A DNA stretch of 9,219 nucleotides. Source: an uncultured Eubacteriales bacterium. GTDB lineage: Bacteria; Bacillota_A; Clostridia; Peptostreptococcales; Anaerovoracaceae. Shown here one piece after another: positions 5,590 to 9,219 of the stretch. The DNA is taken from assembly GCA_902774195.1 (NCBI GenBank), contig CACYHM010000051.1:1-9219 (forward strand), read 5' to 3'. A program made the position numbers and the translations under genes. The notes beneath the pieces are model-generated. The model did not search any database. It was not told the DNA's origin and saw only the letters and a list, made by a program, of their open reading frames with translations. Each line of letters opens with the position of its first letter. The first letter of the stretch is position 1.

Positions 5590-6116
5590 TGAAGGGCAAA
5601 CGGACTATGAAGAAGATATTTATCATAATGCTGATAATGACATTGAGCTTGTTTTCGGCCGCGTGTGCTGATAAGGAAGAGACGCAGAAGGCAGACGCGT
5701 CTGAAGATACACTGCAGACTGGAAATACTGATAATGAAGAGGAGAGAGGAACGACCGGGATGAGACTGAAGATCAATGATGAAGAAGTCGATGTGAAATG
5801 GGAAGACAATGATGCGGTAAGAGCCCTGGCGGATCTTGCGTCAGAAGGACCGGTCACTGTCGATACATCCCTGTACGGCGGATTCGAGCAGGTGGGCAGT
5901 CTGGGTACTGATCTTCCGAACGATGATGTCGATACAACGACAGAACCCGGAGATATCGTATTATACTCCGGCAGCAGCATAGTGGTGTTCTTCGGGACGA
6001 ATACCTGGGCATACACCAGGCTTGGTCATATAGAGGGCAAAAGCGTGGACGAGCTGAGAAATATGCTTGGAGGCAAAAGCGCAGTACTGACGATCACTTC
6101 AGAAGGGAGCAGATGA
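5589..6116 (+). CDS. Cyclophilin-like-fold lipoprotein
   Basis: The product has 175 residues. The N-terminus has basic residues, a hydrophobic core and the lipobox-like SAAC with Cys26, so it should be lipid-anchored on the outer face of the membrane. An acidic linker follows (27-57), then a cyclophilin-like domain from about residue 58 to the end: MRLKINDEEV, then YGGFEQVGSLG (96-106), GDIVLYSG, IVVFFGTNTWAYTRLG and a closing LTITSE strand. Such domains have a cyclophilin-type barrel. Their function is poorly known, and they often sit beside flavodoxin and aldo/keto reductase genes in Clostridia. ATG 5589 overlaps the previous stop by 1 bp. ATG 5607 (Met7) is an alternative giving a more standard signal peptide, with GAAGGG 10 nt before it. 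The 3' end overlaps the next gene by 4 bp (ATGA). Confidence 0.87.
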   Translation: MKGKRTMKKIFIIMLIMTLSLFSAACADKEETQKADASEDTLQTGNTDNEEERGTTGMRLKINDEEVDVKWEDNDAVRALADLASEGPVTVDTSLYGGFEQVGSLGTDLPNDDVDTTTEPGDIVLYSGSSIVVFFGTNTWAYTRLGHIEGKSVDELRNMLGGKSAVLTITSEGSR

Positions 6117-7179
6117 AAAGATCAGCAATGAAAAGAATCACAATAAAGGGTGTCATCCTGCTGCTGGTCCTTTCTTTGACAGGATGCGGAGTAAAGGAAG
6201 CCGGGCAGCAAAGCCCGGATGCACAGAAGCAGGATGGAACAAAAGAAGCAGAAATGTTTGACTTTGAAAAGAAAACTGTGAAGCTGAACAGCGGGTATGA
6301 AATGCCCATCATTGGTTTAGGCACATGGACGCTTTCCGATGAGGAAGCAGAGGAGTCTGTGTATCAGGCATTGAAAGTCGGCATGAGGCTGATAGATACA
6401 GCCAGATACTATGGAAATGAAGTGGGCGTGGGGAGAGGCCTTCAAAGAGCGATCGATGAAGGGATCGTTACAAGAGAAGAGGTCTTTATTACAAGTAAAA
6501 TCTATGGCGGAGATTATGGAAGCGCAAACGGGATCATAAACGACGCGCTTAAAGACCTTGATGTGGATTACATTGATCTTATGCTGATCCATCAGCCCGG
6601 TTCAGATGATGAGGGGGTCTATAAAGCCATGGAGGAAGCAGTAAACGATGGAAGACTTCATTCCATCGGCATATCCAATTACTACACGCGGGAGCAGGTA
6701 GACAAGGTCCTTTCCTTTGCGGATATCACGCCTGCCGTGATACAGAATGAGAACCATATATATTATCAGAACCGGGAACTGCAGGATTATGTTCGGAAAT
6801 ACGGGATCGTGATCGAATCATGGTATCCGTTCGGAGGCAGAGGGCATACTTCAGAAAGCTTTGATAATGAGACGATATCTGAAATAGCCGGCGACCATAA
6901 TGTAACATCCGCGCAGGTGATCCTCAGGTGGCAGATAGAGGGCATACTTCAGAAAGCTTTGATAATGAGACGATATCTGAAATAGCCGGCGACCATAATG
7001 TAACATCCGCGCAGGTGATCCTCAGGTGGCAGATCCAGGATGGTTACATAGCGATCCCGGGCTCATCCAACGCAGAGCATATAGCAGAGAACTATGACAT
7101 CTTTGGATTTGAATTGTCTGATGAAGAAATGCAGGCGATAAGAGATATCGATGAACAAAGAAGATACGAACACTGGTGA
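6113..7179 (+). pseudogene. Aldo/keto reductase lipoprotein, frameshifted by a 98-bp tandem duplication
   Basis: The intact part has the aldo/keto reductase barrel pattern, with the catalytic tetrad Asp95 and Tyr100 (DTARYYGNE), Lys129 (ITSK) and His160 (LIHQ), and an IGISNYY motif. The N-terminus is unusual: a signal with LTGC (Cys25) predicts a lipoprotein, whereas reductases of this family are normally cytosolic because they use NADPH. The frame opened at 6113 ends early at TAG 6983-6985 (290 residues, the last ~15 out of frame) because bases 6839-6936 are repeated at 6937-7034. The true C-terminal end (IAIPGSSN, then FGFELSDEEM and RYEHW) continues in another frame to TGA 7177-7179. Removing one copy gives one 322-residue frame, normal for the family plus signal. 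The cofactor-binding IPGSSN segment is lost from the broken product, so it is probably inactive. It is the last gene of the operon. Confidence 0.87.
6839..7034 (+). repeat. Perfect 98-bp tandem duplication inside the aldo/keto reductase gene
   Basis: Copy 1 is 6839-6936 and copy 2 is 6937-7034, directly adjacent and identical by eye over all 98 bases. Matching stops on both sides (C6838 against T6936, A6937 against C7035). Ninety-eight is not a multiple of three, so the second copy shifts the frame. The hexamer GGCAGA lies near both ends of the unit (6836-6841 and 6930-6935), but the junction is not exactly at it. Identity of the copies suggests a very recent event. Confidence 0.97.
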
Positions 7180-7192
7180 TGAAACACCTGCG

Positions 7193-7759
7193 TCACTTCT
7201 TCAGCTTCAGGCCGTCTTTGAAGGCTTCACCGACACGTTCGGTCACTCTGTAGTAGCCGTGTGTATATGGATCAAATGCTATTGCATTGACAAGAGACAT
7301 ATCCGGCTTCCCATCGACCAGGACTTTTTCATCGGCAGTGACATTTACGACTTTGCCGATCACACCGCATCCGTATTCGTTATCCTGATATTCAATGAAC
7401 TCACACTCAAGGCAAAGAGGAAATTCGTTGATCACCGGAGCATCTACCTTCGACGCTTTGCAGGCGGTGAGGCCGCTTCGCGCGAATTTGTCCGGCACCC
7501 TGTTGCCGGATTCAACGCCGAAATAGTCGGCTTCGACCAGGTGATCCGCATCCGCTATGCTTACTGTGAATGCTCTTCTCGCTTTGATGTTCTGCACCGT
7601 TTTGTGGGATTCCGTCAGATTGAGGGCTACATTTCCTCTTTCCTGCATCGTTCCCCATGCGGCGTTCATTACATTCACACTGCCATCCTCGTTGTATGTT
7701 GCTACCATAAGCACAGGCATAGGAAAAATGCCTTCCGTGATATCAAGCTGTTTTCTCAT
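7193..7759 (-). CDS. Flavin reductase family protein (flavoredoxin-like)
   Basis: The product has 188 residues. The family pattern of a split-barrel FMN-binding protein is clear: VLMVATYNEDGSVNVMNAAWGTM at 16-38, NLTESHKTVQNIK at 47-59 (flavin-binding loop), FTVSIA, then ADYFGVESGNRVPDKF and, near the end, DPYTHGYYRV. Members bind FMN and either reduce flavin with NAD(P)H or carry electrons as flavoredoxins in anaerobes. The start at 7759 is chosen because AGGAGAGG lies 7 nt upstream (7767-7774 on the plus strand) and the family begins here. The open frame continues upstream but without homology. It is convergent with the aldo/keto reductase gene, 13 bp apart, with no hairpin terminator visible between them. 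It is not in the LysR operon but has a related redox role. Confidence 0.93.
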   Translation of the reverse strand: MRKQLDITEGIFPMPVLMVATYNEDGSVNVMNAAWGTMQERGNVALNLTESHKTVQNIKARRAFTVSIADADHLVEADYFGVESGNRVPDKFARSGLTACKASKVDAPVINEFPLCLECEFIEYQDNEYGCGVIGKVVNVTADEKVLVDGKPDMSLVNAIAFDPYTHGYYRVTERVGEAFKDGLKLKK

Positions 7760-7811
7760 TTCTTGACCTCTCCTCTGTATTTGATTGACAGGGATAAACA
7801 CCCTCAATAAA

Positions 7812-7839
7812 ATTTTAATATCATAGGAATAAAAATCAA
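7812..7839 (-). promoter_or_regulatory. Likely promoter of the flavin reductase gene
   Basis: Read on the minus strand: -35 TTGATT (7834-7839), a 16-bp spacer, and -10 TAAAAT (7812-7817). It lies about 50 bp upstream of the start codon in an AT-rich gap. It is moderate rather than perfect. Confidence 0.5.
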
Positions 7840-7930
7840 GGGTTGACACTAATTCTGAATGATAAAGCTTTTGATCAGGCGGCCGGACCACGGACTGAAA
7901 GTCAGTGCTATACCGGGCGAGGACGCAATT

Positions 7931-8269
7931 ATGGAAAAGAAGTACTATAAATTTGAAATATACATTCCGGAATCACACTTTGATGAACTGAGAAAAGCGC
8001 TGATGAGTGTTGACGCAGGGCATATCGGCAACTACGATTGCTGTCTGTCGTACAGCCGGGTCATCGGCACATGGAGGCCGCTTGCCGGAACTGAACCTTT
8101 TCTCGGCAGGACCGGTGAGATCAGCGAGGAAGAGGAACTGAAAGTCGAGGTGACCGTGGCCGGAGAAAAGCTTGAAGAAACTCTGGCAGCGATAAGGGCT
8201 GTACATCCGTATGAGGAGCCCGTGATCAATGTGATCGAGCTTTACAGAACAGGCTTGCAGGAGTGTTAA
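7931..8269 (+). CDS. Short stand-alone NIF3/YqfO-type domain protein
   Basis: The product has 112 residues. It matches the roughly 100-residue CutA-like domain found inserted in NIF3/YqfO proteins and also encoded alone: KFEIYIPESHFDELRKAL, then GHIGNYDCC at 30-38, WRPLAGTEPFLGRTGEI, and the C-terminal AIRAVHPYEEPVINV with HPYEEP at 92-97. Some databases carry relatives under a misleading RtxA structural toxin name; nothing here suggests a toxin. The function is unknown, perhaps binding of metal or a small ligand as a trimer. ATG 7931 is preferred because GAGGA lies 7-8 nt before it and homology starts at once. An in-frame ATG at 7859 adds 24 residues unlike the family. The FIST gene follows after 19 bp, so the two are probably co-transcribed. 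Confidence 0.88.
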   Translation: MEKKYYKFEIYIPESHFDELRKALMSVDAGHIGNYDCCLSYSRVIGTWRPLAGTEPFLGRTGEISEEEELKVEVTVAGEKLEETLAAIRAVHPYEEPVINVIELYRTGLQEC

Positions 8270-8288
8270 CAGAAAGCAGGTGACAGGG

Positions 8289-9219
8289 ATGATCCAGAAA
8301 ACATACCACATAACAGAATATACTGAAGCTAAACTGTCTGCCGTGCTTGATGAAGTCGCTGCAATGCCTGAATACGATGCTTCTGCGCAGATCCTTGCAG
8401 TCATGCTGGAACAGGGCTGGGACAGGGATGTCATCGAAAGCAAGACTGCGATGATGATGAAAAGACTGCCAAAGGTGCAGATCGCGGGCGCTACGCATTT
8501 CGACGATCTGATGCTGCTGGACGGACCGGTGCCGAACAACTGCATCCTGAGCTTCATGTTCTTCGAAAACAGGGCGTTTGAGATAGAGCGCTTTGAACTG
8601 GGCGGAGCCTGTGAAGAGGAGGCGGGAAAAAGTCTTGGGCAGCTGATCGGACGGCACGATGATCCAAGGTGTCTGATGACACTGATCTCAGGTATGCCGA
8701 TTGACATCGAAAAGCTGCTGGCGGCAGCGGAGAACGGACGGGAAGACATCCCGGTGTTCGGCGCGACTGCCGGGCTTGATTCGCTGATCCTCGAGGACGG
8801 AGCAAGATCATTCGTAATAGACTGTGACGGAGCGCATGAAAGCTCTCTTGTCGCCGTGATCTTTTACGGGAAGGATCTTCATGTAAAGGCGTCGTATAAT
8901 TTCGGCTGGACCGAAGTCGGCCGCACGATGACCATCACAGGCATGACAGACCCGTATACCGTTACTGAGATAGACGGGATGCCTGCTGCTGACATATATC
9001 AGAAATATCTGGGCATACCATGGAGAAGTATCGACATGGTAACAGAGAACATCTGCGAGTTCCCGCTTTCTGTCACTCGCACAGAATGCGGAGAAGACGC
9101 AGAAGAGCGCAACATGGCAAGGATACCGTTTTCCTGGACTGACGACGGAAGCCTTCATTTTGCGATCGCGATGCACGAGGGTGAAGAGATAAGGTTCACG
9201 TACGGGCTGCCTCAGCATA
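8289..9219 (+). CDS. FIST-domain sensory protein, 5' part (3' end outside window)
   Basis: The frame is open from ATG 8289 to the window end, giving at least 310 residues, with AGCAGGTG about 7 nt before the start. The N-terminal FIST domain shows the repeated small-residue pattern: QIAGATHFDD (64-73), a fading LGGACEEEAGKSLGQLI helix, LISGMPIDIEKLLAA and VFGATAGLDS (156-165). A FIST C-terminal domain follows, with TVTEIDGMPAADIYQKYLGI (224-243) and further strands to the end. FIST domains are ligand-sensing modules, thought to bind small molecules such as amino acids, and often form the N-terminal half of signalling proteins with GGDEF, histidine kinase or methyl-accepting parts. Whether an output domain follows cannot be seen. 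No signal or membrane segment is present so far, so sensing is probably cytosolic. Confidence 0.88.
   Translation, partial: MIQKTYHITEYTEAKLSAVLDEVAAMPEYDASAQILAVMLEQGWDRDVIESKTAMMMKRLPKVQIAGATHFDDLMLLDGPVPNNCILSFMFFENRAFEIERFELGGACEEEAGKSLGQLIGRHDDPRCLMTLISGMPIDIEKLLAAAENGREDIPVFGATAGLDSLILEDGARSFVIDCDGAHESSLVAVIFYGKDLHVKASYNFGWTEVGRTMTITGMTDPYTVTEIDGMPAADIYQKYLGIPWRSIDMVTENICEFPLSVTRTECGEDAEERNMARIPFSWTDDGSLHFAIAMHEGEEIRFTYGLPQH

Noticed and set aside
5351..6016. Long minus-strand ORF (221 codons) across the flavoprotein and lipoprotein genes
   Set aside because: It is antisense to two well-supported genes, rich in Ser, Thr and Pro, and shows no recognisable motif. It is a shadow frame.
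6928..7179. Separate 83-codon ORF at the end of the aldo/keto reductase gene
   Set aside because: It is the displaced C-terminal part of the reductase created by the 98-bp duplication, not an independent gene.
7843..7848. Perfect TTGACA upstream of the NIF3-type gene, possible promoter -35
   Set aside because: No acceptable -10 lies 15-19 bp downstream (best is around 7864-7871 and poor), so a promoter is not called, although one for this pair must exist nearby.
7760..7891. Upstream extension of the flavin reductase frame to 7891 on the minus strand
   Set aside because: The predicted promoter lies within it, and AGGAGAGG is ideally placed for the start at 7759, where homology begins.
7859..7930. 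In-frame upstream extension of the NIF3-type gene (start at ATG 7859)
   Set aside because: The extra 24 residues do not resemble the family, and the ATG at 7931 has a better ribosome binding site.
7973..9218. Several minus-strand ORFs opposite the NIF3-type and FIST genes
   Set aside because: Both plus-strand genes have family motifs along their whole length. The minus frames have low-complexity Ser/Pro-rich translations and no good ribosome binding site.
1..9219. Search for tRNA, rRNA, riboswitch, CRISPR, insertion sequence and phage signals
   Set aside because: Read by eye, no cloverleaf, repeat-spacer array, transposase motif or conserved riboswitch leader was found. The gaps longer than 100 bp are explained by promoters, terminators and the ATPase remnant.

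Overview
The window looks like a stretch of a chromosome from an anaerobic low-to-medium GC Firmicute of the class Clostridia (by eye close to half GC). This is judged from gene content and style: strong AGGAG-type ribosome binding sites, short operons with touching or overlapping genes, intrinsic terminators with long T runs, and families common in gut and oral Clostridia (FeoB-associated-like Cys-rich protein, FIST domain protein, short NIF3-type protein, flavodoxin plus alpha/beta hydrolase cluster). I cannot fix the genus. No rRNA, tRNA, CRISPR array, transposase or phage gene was seen.

Region 1 (1-902): the 3' part of a PhzF-family isomerase/epimerase gene, then a shrunken GNAT acetyltransferase gene that keeps its N-terminal end and its last ~10 residues but has lost the acetyl-CoA-binding core, then a terminator. 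Region 2 (929-2495): a metal-handling operon. A good promoter is followed, at the expected transcription start, by an 18-bp palindrome resembling a DtxR/IdeR/MntR-type operator. It drives a ZIP metal transporter and a small membrane-anchored protein combining a FeoB-associated-like CCGG segment with a heavy-metal-associated (HMA) domain. A terminator follows, and its T run merges into a ~58-codon remnant of the C-terminal end of a heavy-metal P-type ATPase.

Region 3 (2500-2822): a single-gene unit with its own promoter and terminator, encoding a 62-residue double-glycine-leader peptide with four cysteines, probably a bacteriocin-like or other secreted peptide precursor. No exporter or modification gene lies nearby.

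Region 4 (2821-7179): a LysR regulator divergent from a tightly packed five-gene operon: a small Cys-rich protein of unknown function, an alpha/beta hydrolase with a Cys nucleophile, an iron-sulfur-flavoprotein-like reductase, a cyclophilin-like lipoprotein, and an aldo/keto reductase that also carries a lipoprotein signal. The reductase gene is broken by a perfect 98-bp tandem duplication. Deleting one copy would restore a 322-residue protein. The set suggests LysR-controlled reduction or detoxification of a small carbonyl, ester or quinone-like compound, with part of the chemistry possibly outside the membrane. The substrate is unknown.

Region 5 (7193-9219): a flavin reductase family gene on the minus strand, convergent with the reductase operon, then a plus-strand pair: a short stand-alone NIF3/YqfO-type protein and a FIST-domain sensory protein that runs off the window end. 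The most notable points are the reversible-looking 98-bp duplication, the orphan double-glycine peptide, the metal operator, and three damaged genes within about 7 kb.
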